The notes under the pieces: model-generated
Told to the model about the DNA's origin: nothing
Database searches by the model: none
The model's input: only the letters and a program-made list of their open reading frames with translations
Made by a program: the position numbers and the translations under genes
In this document: piece by piece, positions 35,391 through 44,279 of the stretch
Layout of the letters: each line of letters starts with the position of its first letter
Numbering within the stretch: position 1 is the first letter of the stretch
From: Wolinella sp052170135
GTDB lineage: Bacteria; Campylobacterota; Campylobacteria; Campylobacterales; Helicobacteraceae
Assembly (NCBI GenBank): GCA_052170135.1
Contig: JBQNBC010000001.1
Coordinates: 62,001-126,000 of the forward strand
DNA length: 64,000 bases
Direction: 5' to 3'

Positions 35391-36134
35391 TTGAATAGAT
35401 TAGTTTGTGTATTTTTACTTTTAATGACCTGTTGCCTTGGAATCGAGTTTGGCGATGAGTTTTATGAGATTGAAGAGGTCACACATAAAAAGGAGGAGTT
35501 TGTAAAAACGCTCCTACCGGCAATCGTAGCGGAAAATAGTGCAATTCTTAAAGAGAGGCAATTTATCATCGACTACTTTTCACACGATTTTTTTATCACA
35601 TACGAGCACAGAATCGGTAGCAAAAACCACCAAAAACTTGCAAAAATAGCCAAAAAATACAATATCGATTCTCTCTATGATGTGGATGAATATCTAAAAA
35701 AAATAGACACAATCCCACTATCGCTAGCTATATCACAAGCGGCACTAGAGAGTGGCTGGGGCAGTAGCGAGTACACTAAAAAATATAATAATCTATATGG
35801 ACACTATACGTTCTACACAAAAGGCAATAGCCATGCGATAGCTGGCAAAAGGGAGCGTATTCGTATCTTTAGCACACTAAGAGAATCAATACAAACATAT
35901 ATGCATAATCTAAATACACATTGGGCGTATGCTGGATTCCGCAAGGCGCGTGAAGAAGCGCGGAAAGGCAACGAGCATTTTGGCGGATTAAGCGCACTAA
36001 AACATCTCAGTCGCTACTCAGAAATCGGTGAGAAATATGGAAAACTGCTACGCTCTGTCATACGCGCAAACAACCTAAACTACCTTGACTCACTCGATTC
36101 TCGTATCGCGCTTAGCTTTTTAGTAAAACCATAG
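35391..36134 (+). CDS. Exported Bax-like glucosaminidase (peptidoglycan hydrolase)
   Basis: A 247-residue protein with a signal peptide (LVCVFLLLMTCCLG) and a glucosaminidase domain from about residue 95: LSLAISQAALESGWGSSEYTKKYNNLYG contains the catalytic Glu of the Bax/FlgJ-like lysozyme fold. The TTG at 35391 is preceded by GGAG at seven bases, so it is the likely start. It should cut glycan strands in the periplasm during growth or flagellum insertion. It ends the speE-coaE-dapF run. Confidence 0.87.
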   Translation: MNRLVCVFLLLMTCCLGIEFGDEFYEIEEVTHKKEEFVKTLLPAIVAENSAILKERQFIIDYFSHDFFITYEHRIGSKNHQKLAKIAKKYNIDSLYDVDEYLKKIDTIPLSLAISQAALESGWGSSEYTKKYNNLYGHYTFYTKGNSHAIAGKRERIRIFSTLRESIQTYMHNLNTHWAYAGFRKAREEARKGNEHFGGLSALKHLSRYSEIGEKYGKLLRSVIRANNLNYLDSLDSRIALSFLVKP

Positions 36135-36139
36135 TCTAA

Positions 36140-36165
36140 GCGAGAACGGAATTATCTTTTCTCGC
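36140..36165. terminator. Hairpin after the glucosaminidase gene
   Basis: GCGAGAA (36140-36146) pairs with TTCTCGC (36159-36165) over a 12-base loop, six bases beyond the stop codon at 36134. There is no T-run, so it is a weak terminator candidate. Confidence 0.35.
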
Positions 36166-36190
36166 GATTCTTAAAAGATTACAAGAACAC

Positions 36191-37177
36191 TCAATCCACA
36201 TTTACCTTTTGTTGCCTAAACTCATTTGGAGTAAATGTCGTCCATTGTTTAAAAGCACAATTAAACGCACTCGTCTCAGAGTATCCAAGCCTCTGTGCAA
36301 TCTCTTGAATCTGTAGCTCTTTGCATTTTAGATAATAACAAGCAAGCTGCTTTTTAACAGATAGTATCAGCTCTTGGAACGTAACACCCTCTGCTTTTAG
36401 GCGATTTTACAGCGTACGCGTTGTGGTATATAAACGCGCAGCGACCTCATTTACATCTGGCACGCGGTAGTTTAGCATCTCGGACAATACTCGTGTAACG
36501 CGCACAGAATAGCCTTCCTCATTATCCTCAAGGATTCTCTGGGCTTGTACTTTGAAAAACTCAAGCATAGTAGCATTCGGACATCGGATCGGATATAGGA
36601 GAATCTCTTTTGGATAGTAAATAGCATTTTGACTCGCGTCAAACTCTATATTCTTGCCAAAGATGGCGTAATAAGAATCGATACTATCTGGTTTAGCGTG
36701 TGTGAATTTCACGACATTTGGATGTATATGTTCAGCGACTAAATTATTCAAAATTGTCGCAAGCGTAGCGAGATTTATCTCATTAGAGTAACGATCCACG
36801 GGTGGATTCTCAGGAGGCGTTATAGATAGAGTGATTTTTACATAGCGATTCCCAATTGTTAAGCTGATTGTCAGCGACTGGCTTAAAAGCGTGTGGTAGC
36901 GCAATAAATTCTCAATGGCAACACCAAGAGTTGGGGAATTTTCTAAAATATAGCCAAGAATCCCAAGAGCATTTGTGTGTACGCGCTTCCCTATTAGCAA
37001 CCCTAAATTCTGATTGCCAGTTGTATCAACAACACCCAAGAAGAATCTCTTATAAACATCAATATCCACCAGCTCACAGGCATCTCTACTTTCCTTAAAG
37101 GCATCAGTGTGCGGCTGAAATACAGGAAGCTGACTCAATATAAAATCAATAGCAGCAGCACTGACTCGTTTTGGCAT
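36191..37177 (-). pseudogene. AraC-family regulator interrupted by a premature TAA
   Basis: The reading frame from the ATG at 37177 gives 256 residues with an arabinose-binding-like sensor region (LGLLIGKRVHTNALGILGYIL, RYHTLLSQSLTI) and the start of the DNA-binding domain (PDVNEVAARLYTTTRTL). It then stops at a TAA at about 36407. The same frame carries straight on with NRLKAEGVTFQELILSVKKQ and the second helix-turn-helix QEIAQRLGYSETSAFNCAFKQW, ending at a TGA at 36191. So a single nonsense change, probably a CAA glutamine codon, splits the DNA-binding domain. It is divergent from the psr-like operon, which is also broken, and was probably its regulator. Confidence 0.85.
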
Positions 37178-37356
37178 AGATAACCTCTAGTAAAAAATAT
37201 TAGTCTTGTATTTAAGCAGGCAACCAAACCAGCACTGCGCAATTTGGCGTGAAATATCAATTTATATTAATAGGTGTTAAGCCTAAAAGATAGTTTTCTT
37301 GTACCATGAAAGCAGAGCCGTGAAATCACTATCTAAGCGGTGTCTAACATAAACAA

Positions 37357-37364
37357 GGGGGGGG
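37357..37364 (+). repeat. Run of eight G at the ribosome-binding site of the psrA pseudogene
   Basis: An uninterrupted G8 tract lies six bases before the ATG at 37370 and itself forms the Shine-Dalgarno sequence. In Helicobacter and Campylobacter, G tracts of eight or more are typical slippage sites. Confidence 0.8.
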
Positions 37365-37369
37365 TCAAT

Positions 37370-39668
37370 ATGGAAGCTACGATGACTCGTAGAGGATTCA
37401 TAAAGGGCGCAACCACCGTAGGTGCGGCAGGGTTTGTTTGGTCGCAAGCCATCCCTGGTGTGCTTGGAGCTTTAGAGCATAAGCCTATCACTGGCTCGGC
37501 GGTATTTGTCCCTAGTGTCTGTGAAATGTGTAGTTCTCGCTGTCCAATTGAGGCGCGAGTAGAAGATGACAAAGGGGTTTTTATAAGGGGGAATCCTAAG
37601 TCAAAATCTACTGGTGGACGCGTCTGTGCCAGGGGTGGCTCAGGCTTTAATCAGCTTTATGATCCGCAAAGAATCGTAAAACCTCTAATGCGTGTAGGCG
37701 AGAGGGGCGAGGGCAAATGGAAAGAGATAAGTTGGGATGAGGCATATAACATAATCTCAAAGAATCTACTTGAAATAAAAGAAAAGTATGGTGCGCACAG
37801 TGGCATTCTCTGCAAAGGGTGGCTACGAAACTGACTATCTAGTCAATTTTGCACATGGCTTTGGCTCGCCAAATACATTCGACCATGGAACAACCTGTCC
37901 GCTAGCATACAGCGTAGCACTATCTACAGTGTTTGGCACAAGTGGTGTTTCTAGAGATTTCGGAAAGTGCAAATACATGATAAACCTAGGATATAACGTC
38001 TATGAAGGGATTGTCATCAGCTATGCTAGAGCAGTTACAGAAGCACTAGACAACGGCTGTAAGCTCGTCTCTCTTGATCCTAGATTCTCCGTCATCTCAT
38101 CAAAAGCGACAGAGTGGCATCCAGTGCGACCAGGCTCAGATGTTGCATTTGTCCTAGCACTCATCCACACGCTAATCTATTAAGATCTATACAACAAGGA
38201 TTTCGTAGAGAAGTATTGCGACGGATTTGAAGAGATTAAAGAATCTGTCAAAGAGTACACTCCAGAGTGGGCTGAAAAAGAGTGCGATATCTCCGCAAAG
38301 GACATCAAGCGTATATCATATGAACTAGCAAAGGCTGCACCAGCTGCGATTGTTGATTTTGGACATAGGGTTACGTTTACTCCTGAGGAAATTGAGCTTA
38401 GACGAGCTATCGTGATAGCAAACGTCCTGATCGGAAATATTGAAAAACCAGGCGGTCTATACTTTAACAAAAATGCCTCCTACTACAATAAGCTAGCTGG
38501 AGAGAAGTTTGCTCCGGAGCTTAAGAAGCTAAAAGTACCAGCGCATACAAAGTCTCAATTTCCAAGAATCAATGGGATTGATACTCCTGATGGCGAATTT
38601 TCGCTCATCTCTGCACGCAGAGGAATCTACCAAAGCGTCTTAGATGCTTCAATTGATGCAAATCCATATCAGCTTCGAGGCTGGTTTATGACACGCACAA
38701 ACCCCGTCATTACAATGTCAGATACAAATCGTGTCATCAAAGCTATGAAATGACTAGACTTCACTGTAGTAGTAGATGTCTATATGTCAGATACAGCGTG
38801 GTTTGCGGACATCGTCCTTCCTGAATCCACATATCTTGAGCGGGATGAGCAATTCATTGCAAGTGGTGGCAAGAATCCAAGCTATCGTGTAAGACAAAAA
38901 GTAGTCGAGCCTATCGGTGATACCAAGCCATACTGGCAGATTTTCAAAGAGCTAGCTGAGCGCATGGGATTTGGAGATTTCTTCCCATATAAGGACATAA
39001 AAGACTTCCAAATGATACAGGCTGCTGACTATCCAGAGTTAATAGCTGACTTGCGCAAAAGCGGTCTAGCTAGCTATGGTGCACCGCTACTACCAAGAGA
39101 CAAAAAGAGTGTCGCTGAGTTCGTCAAAAAGCACCCAGCAGCAGCAGAGCTAGTGACCGATGAGGGCTACATTGATAAGCCATTCTTTGAGCTAAAAACA
39201 GCAAACAAAAAAATTCAGCTCTTTGATCCAAAACTTGAGAAAATTGCTGGACGTGGTGCGCTGAAATTTAACCCTGTAAAGCTAAAAGAGGATGATGAAC
39301 TCTTCTTTATTCAAGGAAAGACTGCACTTCACACAAATGGGCACACGCACAATATCAAATGGCTAAATGAAGCAATGCTGGAAAATGATGTATGGATACA
39401 TCCAAAAACAGCAGCAAAGCTTGGAATCAAAAATGGAGACAAAATCGAACTCTCAAATAAATTAGGCAAAGAGATAGGCAAAGCGCTAGTAACAGAAGGA
39501 ATCCGTGAGGACACAACATTTGCATACTTTGGTTTTGGACATGTCTCACAAGGACTTAAGCGAGCGCATAAAAGAGGAGTAAACGCCTCTGGATTACTAC
39601 CGCATTTCACAGCACCGGTCGTAGGTATGAACATCCATACATGTGGCGTTAAGATAAAGAAAGCGTAA
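37370..39668 (+). pseudogene. psrA: Polysulfide/thiosulfate reductase-type molybdopterin subunit (PsrA/PhsA), with a frameshift and two premature stops
   Basis: The pieces together encode about 766 codons, the normal PsrA length. The N-terminus has a Tat signal (TRRGFIKGATTVGAAGF) and a [4Fe-4S] motif (C-x2-C-x3-C and CARGG). A shift of frame occurs near 37800-37815, where AHSG.. should continue as AFSAKGGYETDYLVNF. In the new frame a TAA interrupts at 38181-38183 (LIHTLIY * DLYNKDF) and a TGA at 38751-38753 (KAMK * LDFTVVVD). Downstream sequence, including VLPESTYLERDEQF and the C-terminal dinucleotide-binding part, is well conserved. The enzyme would be periplasmic and reduce polysulfide or thiosulfate; it cannot be made as one chain here. 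Confidence 0.88.
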
Positions 39669-39678
39669 GGAGCTAACT

Positions 39679-40254
39679 ATGGCAAAAAAATATGGAATGA
39701 TCCACGATGAGAATCTATGTATCGGTTGCCAAGCCTGTAGCATCGCTTGTCGCTCTGAAAACAACATTCCTGATGGCGTATATCGGTTGCAGGTATGGGT
39801 ACAAGGACCAAAGCGACTAAACGATGGTTCGCTAAGCTTCAACTATCATCGCCAATCATGTGTGCAGTGTGATAATACACCATGTGTAACTGTCTGCCCT
39901 ACAAAAGCATCGTATGTCAATCAAGACGGAATCGTAAGCATTGATGTGGATTTGTGCGTTGGCTGCCTCTACTGCGTAGCTGCATGCCCTTATCAAGCGC
40001 GATATGTAGATCCAGTCACAAAAGCGCCAGATAAATGTAACTTCTGCAAGGATACTCGACTAGCGCGTGGTGAAGAACCAGCATGCGTAACCGTCTGCCC
40101 AACTGATGCACTGACATTTGGGGGTATAAATAATCCAAATAGTCCAATCAGCAAAAAACTAGCACGCAATGTGAGTGTGCGTCCTAAAGAATCCCTAGGC
40201 ACACAGCCAAAACTCTACATCATCCCTAATAAAAGAGGAGGAATCGAGTCATGA
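39679..40254 (+). CDS. psrB: Polysulfide reductase-type iron-sulfur subunit (PsrB/PhsB)
   Basis: A 191-residue electron-transfer subunit with four ferredoxin-type cysteine clusters, all complete: CIGCQACSIAC, CVQCDNTPCVTVC, CVGCLYCVAAC and CNFCKDTRLARGEEPACVTVC. It would pass electrons from the membrane subunit PsrC to the molybdenum subunit PsrA. It begins with AAGGAG ten bases after psrA ends and overlaps psrC by four bases. It is the only undamaged gene of the operon, yet both partners are broken, so it is probably non-functional in practice. Confidence 0.9.
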   Translation: MAKKYGMIHDENLCIGCQACSIACRSENNIPDGVYRLQVWVQGPKRLNDGSLSFNYHRQSCVQCDNTPCVTVCPTKASYVNQDGIVSIDVDLCVGCLYCVAACPYQARYVDPVTKAPDKCNFCKDTRLARGEEPACVTVCPTDALTFGGINNPNSPISKKLARNVSVRPKESLGTQPKLYIIPNKRGGIES

Positions 40255-41095
40255 ATCAAATATGGGGCTCATTAGAGCAATACAATCCTGTAGTATGGCA
40301 TTGGCCGATAGCTGTTTATCTCTTTTTGGCTGGTCTATCAGCTGGGGCTATCATCTCAGCGATTATTATTAAATGGATTAAAGGTAACGATTCCTCTCCA
40401 TGGGATGGAATTATTAAAGCTGGCGTACTAATCGCACCTACGACTATTGGTGCTGGTCTTGTGTTGCTTATTTTTGACCTCATGAGACCGTTGCACTTTT
40501 GGAAATTGCTAATCAATTACAACTTCAGCTCAGTAATGACGCTTGGTGTTTTGGCGCTTTTTGCATACTTTCCAGTAGTGCTATTCTTCCTTGTGGGAAT
40601 CTTTAAAAAAGAGATTTGCAAGGATAAGCTCTTTGGTGAGTTAATAGCTATCCACTCTTAAATACACCTATACTTCTGTTGCTATTCTTAGCATCAGGTA
40701 TCTCTGCTGGAATCTCAGGCAACCTGCTAGTCAGCCTCCTGTTTTTTGGTAAAGGGACAAAAGAAGCAAACGTCAGCTATCTCCATGGGCTTGATTTAAA
40801 AGTGATTTTATTTGAGCTTTTCTTGCTTTTTATTCTCTTTGTTGGTATGTATTACCAAGGTGGCTCAAGCGCAGAAGTGGCAAAAGATGCACTAAGCGTC
40901 GGTGGACTTGCATCGCTATTTTGGCTTGGTGTAGTTGGGCTTGGACTATTAACACCTATCGCACTAAATATGGCTCTTCCACACTCGCTAACGCATTCAC
41001 ATGGCTTTGTGATGCTAAATGCCACAATCGTATTAGCCGGAGTTATGGCTCTGCGCTTTTATATACTATATACGGGGCAGACGTTCGTCGGCTAA
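40251..41095 (+). pseudogene. psrC: Polysulfide reductase-type membrane anchor (PsrC/NrfD family), frameshifted
   Basis: Two overlapping-in-order fragments make up one NrfD-like protein. The first (40251-40661) has WHWPIAVYLFLAGLSAGAII and three more hydrophobic helices, then runs into a stop at 40659-40661. The second, in another frame (from about 40652 to 41095), continues with NTPILLLLFLASGISAGISG and four further helices. The shift lies near 40650. An intact PsrC is a quinol-oxidising eight-helix protein of about 310 residues; the joined pieces give about 281 codons. An ATG-containing ORF starting at 40679 cannot be a complete subunit. Confidence 0.85.
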
Positions 41096-41099
41096 AGCA

Positions 41100-41128
41100 A
41101 AGAATCCACGGGTTTCCTGTGGATTCTT
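41100..41128 (+). terminator. Stem-loop terminator after the psr-like operon
   Basis: A 13-bp stem (41100-41112 with 41116-41128, one G-U pair) closes a TTT loop four bases after the psrC stop. There is only a short TT after it, so termination may be imperfect. Confidence 0.65.
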
Positions 41129-41236
41129 AACTACATTGCAATCACAAAGAATCTAGGCAAATTCCCGCACGAACTCTCCGTGAATATCATGACATCTCCA
41201 TAGGAATCGACACAAGCCTATTTTGGCACTCTATAG

Positions 41237-41491
41237 CTATACTCTATCTATTTCTGCTATATATTCGTCTTTTGCGCTCTTTGGCACTGTCTTACTCTCT
41301 GGGATTTTTAGCACCTTGTAGTATTTCGACCCATCTAAATAAGCGACCTCTATTACATCTCCCACGCGCACATCACGACTTGCCTTGACCGAGATTCCTG
41401 CGATTTTTACCACACCGTTTTCAATCATATCCTGAGCAATTGTACGTCTTTTTACAATGTTCACAGTATTTAGAAATTTATCGATTCTCAC
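41237..41491 (-). CDS. S4-domain RNA-binding protein (Hsp15-like)
   Basis: An 84-residue protein beginning with RIDKFLNTVNIVKRRTIAQDMIENGVVKIAG, a complete S4 RNA-binding fold, followed by a short charged tail. Such small S4 proteins bind ribosomal RNA, and Hsp15 rescues stalled 50S subunits. The GTG at 41491 is chosen over upstream in-frame ATGs because GGAG lies five bases before it and the product then starts exactly at the domain. Homologues occur in other helicobacters. It stands alone within the decayed block and looks intact. Confidence 0.82.
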   Translation of the reverse strand: MRIDKFLNTVNIVKRRTIAQDMIENGVVKIAGISVKASRDVRVGDVIEVAYLDGSKYYKVLKIPESKTVPKSAKDEYIAEIDRV

Positions 41492-41595
41492 ACCAACTCC
41501 ATACTTTTTCTTGGATTCTACACACATTTGCCACCATGGCTTCATATCTTAGATGATATTCAAGATTTTTTATATATCAATATCAAGGAATGTTT

Positions 41596-42016
41596 ATGTT
41601 TATCCTATCTATCGCTAGAGCCATACAACTCATGCTCACGGTGTCTATATTGGTCTCATTGCTTGTCGGAACCGTCTCTTTTGTCTCAGGGAAATGTCTC
41701 GAAGAAAACAAACAGCTCTCGTAAGTTGCGCTAAAAGGCAAGATTCTTACTCTTAAAATTGCATCGGATCTAAATCTCATATCATGCAACACACGCGAAA
41801 TCATGCTAGGTACCGACTTTGACAACAACATGAAATCACTCATATCGACACAAGATCGCATCAAAGCACGTTTTCAGACGCTCCTTGATATCTTTGGATT
41901 TTTTCGCATTTTTAAACAAGACAAGCAAGGATGCCCACGAAAATAGCGAAATAACGCTTGATGTATTCAGCAAGGCACAAAAATTTGTAGAAGAATCTAA
42001 GAAAAAGCGTTTTTAA
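41596..42016 (+). pseudogene. Remnant of a methyl-accepting chemotaxis protein-like membrane sensor
   Basis: From ATG 41596 (AAGGA upstream) the frame encodes MFILSIARAIQLMLTVSILV, a membrane helix, and KCLEENKQLS before a TAA at 41722-41724. The same frame then continues with LKGKILTLKIASDLNLI and NTREIMLGTDFDNNMKSLI, which resembles the ligand-binding helices of bacterial chemoreceptors, to a shift near 41900. After that, a different frame reads DAHENSEITLDVFSKAQKFVEESKKKRF and stops at 42014-42016. No signalling domain follows. The family is inferred from the layout, so it could be another membrane sensor. Confidence 0.6.
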
Positions 42017-42027
42017 CAGGATTTTGG

Positions 42028-42033
42028 TAGAAT
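42028..42033 (+). promoter_or_regulatory. Candidate -10 element for argG-purM
   Basis: TAGAAT behind TTTTGG, about 30 bases before the argG ATG. Confidence 0.45.
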
Positions 42034-42063
42034 CGCCCGAAATCTGCATAAGAAGGCTATCAA

Positions 42064-43275
42064 ATGTCAAAAAATGTCAAAAAAGTAGTCCTTGCCTACT
42101 CTGGCGGTCTTGATACGAGTGTAATTTTGAAGTGGCTACAAGAACAGTATGATTGTGAAGTGGTTACGTTCACCGCTGATATCGGACAAGGAGAAGAGGT
42201 TGAGCCGGCACGCGCAAAAGCAAGACTCCTAGGAATCAAAGATGAAAATATCTTCATCAAAGATTTGCGAGAGGAGTTTGTGCAAGACTATGTATTCCCT
42301 ATGTTTAGAGCAAACACAATCTATGAGGGAGAGTATCTCCTTGGCACATCAATAGCGCGCCCATTAATCGCAAAACACTTAGTGGAAATCGCAAAACAAG
42401 TAGGTGCAGATGCCATCTCACACGGTGCGACAGGCAAAGGCAACGATCAGGTGCGATTTGAGCTTGGAGCATACGCTTTAATGCCGGAAGTCAAGGTAAT
42501 TGCACCATGGCGCGAGTGGGATCTAAACTCTCGCGAAAAACTATTGGCTTATGCCGAGAAACATGGGATTCCCATCGAGAAAAAGGGCAAAAAATCACCA
42601 TATTCAATGGATGCAAACCTGCTTCATATCTCATACGAAGGCGGAATCTTAGAGGATCCAGCAAGCGAGCCCGAGGAGGATATGTGGCGCTGGAGCGTAT
42701 CGCCATTTAGCGCGCCAAATGAAGCTGAGAAAATTACGATTGAATTTGAAAATGGTGATGCCATAGGTATCAATGGCGTAAAACTCTCACCAGCCAAACT
42801 ACTAGCTGAACTCAATCGCCTAGGTGGCAAGCATGGGATTGGGCGCCTCGATCTAGTCGAGAATCGATACGTCGGCATGAAATCACGTGGTTGCTATGAA
42901 ACACCAGGTGGGACGATTCTTCTAAAAGCCCATCGTGCAATAGAATCGCTAACGCTTGACCGCGAAGAGGCGCATCTAAAAGATGAGTTAATGCCACGCT
43001 ATGCAAGCCTAATTTACAATGGTTACTGGTTCTCTCCTGAACGCAAGGCATTACAGGCGCTCATTGATGAGACACAGAAAAATGTTAATGGTAGCGTGGG
43101 TTTAAAGCTCTACAAAGGCAATGTAATCCTTGCGGGGCGCACCTCGCCTAGCTCACTATTTAACGCAGATTACTCAACTTTTGAAGAAGATAGCGTATAT
43201 AACCAAAAAGATGCCGAGGGCTTCATCAAGCTAAATGCGTTACGCTTCATAATCGCAGGAAAAACACGCAAATGA
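42064..43275 (+). CDS. argG: Argininosuccinate synthase
   Basis: A 403-residue ATP-dependent ligase joining citrulline and aspartate in arginine synthesis. The ATP-pyrophosphatase loop AYSGGLDTSVILKWL (residues 10-24), FTADIGQGEE, HGATGKGNDQVRFELG and SPYSMDANLLHISYEGG are all present. The length is typical. It overlaps purM by four bases (ATGA). H. pylori lacks an arginine pathway of this kind, so argG supports an enterohepatic Helicobacter. Confidence 0.97.
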   Translation: MSKNVKKVVLAYSGGLDTSVILKWLQEQYDCEVVTFTADIGQGEEVEPARAKARLLGIKDENIFIKDLREEFVQDYVFPMFRANTIYEGEYLLGTSIARPLIAKHLVEIAKQVGADAISHGATGKGNDQVRFELGAYALMPEVKVIAPWREWDLNSREKLLAYAEKHGIPIEKKGKKSPYSMDANLLHISYEGGILEDPASEPEEDMWRWSVSPFSAPNEAEKITIEFENGDAIGINGVKLSPAKLLAELNRLGGKHGIGRLDLVENRYVGMKSRGCYETPGGTILLKAHRAIESLTLDREEAHLKDELMPRYASLIYNGYWFSPERKALQALIDETQKNVNGSVGLKLYKGNVILAGRTSPSSLFNADYSTFEEDSVYNQKDAEGFIKLNALRFIIAGKTRK

Positions 43276-44279
43276 ACCAAACAAACAATAAAGTAAGCTA
43301 TAAAGATTCCGGAGTTGATATAGACGCGGGCAATAGCCTAGTAGAAAATATAAAACCGCTTGTAAAATCGACATTCGATTCTCGCGTGATAGGCGGGATA
43401 GGTTCATTTGCTGGCGCATACGCCATGCCAAGTGGCTTTACAGAACCTGTGATTCTCGGAGCGACAGATGGTGTAGGAACAAAGTTGCGTTTAGCAATAG
43501 ATAGTGGTCGCCTAGATAGTGTCGGTATCGACCTTGTCGCGATGTGCGTCAACGACCTGATCTGTAACCACGCCACGCCGATATTTTTCCTAGACTATTA
43601 CGCCACTGGCAAACTAAAAGTAAACGAGGCAACAGATGTTATAAAGGGAATCGCGGCTGGCTGCAGAGAGGCTGAGTGCGCACTAATTGGTGGTGAAACT
43701 GCCGAAATGCCAGGCATGTATAATAGCGGTGATTTTGACCTAGCTGGTTTTGCCGTCGGTATAGCTGAGCGAGCCGATGTAGAGAGCGAGAATCGCACAA
43801 AGGTAGGCGATATACTTGTTGCATTGCCAAGTTCTGGAGCACACTCAAATGGCTATTCATTAATCCGCAAAGTACTTTTTGAAACACGAAAAATGAGTTT
43901 TGATAGCGACTTTTTGGGTAGGCCACTCATCGATACGCTCCTAGAGCCAACAAAAATATATGTCAAAACCTACAAAAAACTAAAAGATAAAATCCACTCA
44001 CTAGCACACATTACCGGTGGCGGAATCGTAGAGAATCTACCCAGAGTCTTTGGCGAAAATCATAAAGCCATAATCGAAAAGGCTAAGATTCCTAGCTTGC
44101 CACTATTTGAAATGCTAAGTGAAAATGTCGATGAAAGCGAAATGTATCGAACATTTAATATGGGTGCAGGGATGATACTGTGCGTTGGCAAGGAGAATAT
44201 AAAAGAGGTACTAGAGATAAGTAATGGCGTAATAATCGGTGAGATAGTCGATGGGAACAAAGGGGTAGAGCTACTGTAA
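43272..44279 (+). CDS. purM: Phosphoribosylformylglycinamidine cyclo-ligase
   Basis: A 335-residue PurM converting FGAM to aminoimidazole ribotide in de novo purine synthesis. It shows YKDSGVDIDAGNSLV, GATDGVGTKLRLAID, GGETAEMPGMY, LPSSGAHSNGYSLIRK and HITGGGIVENLPRVF. The gene implies a full purine pathway, again unlike H. pylori. It sits between argG (four-base overlap) and the AAA ATPase gene (one-base overlap). Confidence 0.96.
   Translation: MNQTNNKVSYKDSGVDIDAGNSLVENIKPLVKSTFDSRVIGGIGSFAGAYAMPSGFTEPVILGATDGVGTKLRLAIDSGRLDSVGIDLVAMCVNDLICNHATPIFFLDYYATGKLKVNEATDVIKGIAAGCREAECALIGGETAEMPGMYNSGDFDLAGFAVGIAERADVESENRTKVGDILVALPSSGAHSNGYSLIRKVLFETRKMSFDSDFLGRPLIDTLLEPTKIYVKTYKKLKDKIHSLAHITGGGIVENLPRVFGENHKAIIEKAKIPSLPLFEMLSENVDESEMYRTFNMGAGMILCVGKENIKEVLEISNGVIIGEIVDGNKGVELL

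Noticed and set aside
38751..38753. TGA in psrA read as a selenocysteine codon
   Set aside because: Selenocysteine in this family would replace the molybdenum-ligand Cys, which is present earlier (HGTTCPLAYS). The TGA lies far downstream, no insertion hairpin was seen, and the gene has other lesions.
36191..42016. The lesions as sequencing errors
   Set aside because: Several are substitutions to stop codons rather than homopolymer indels, and flanking genes are intact. It cannot be fully excluded without reads.
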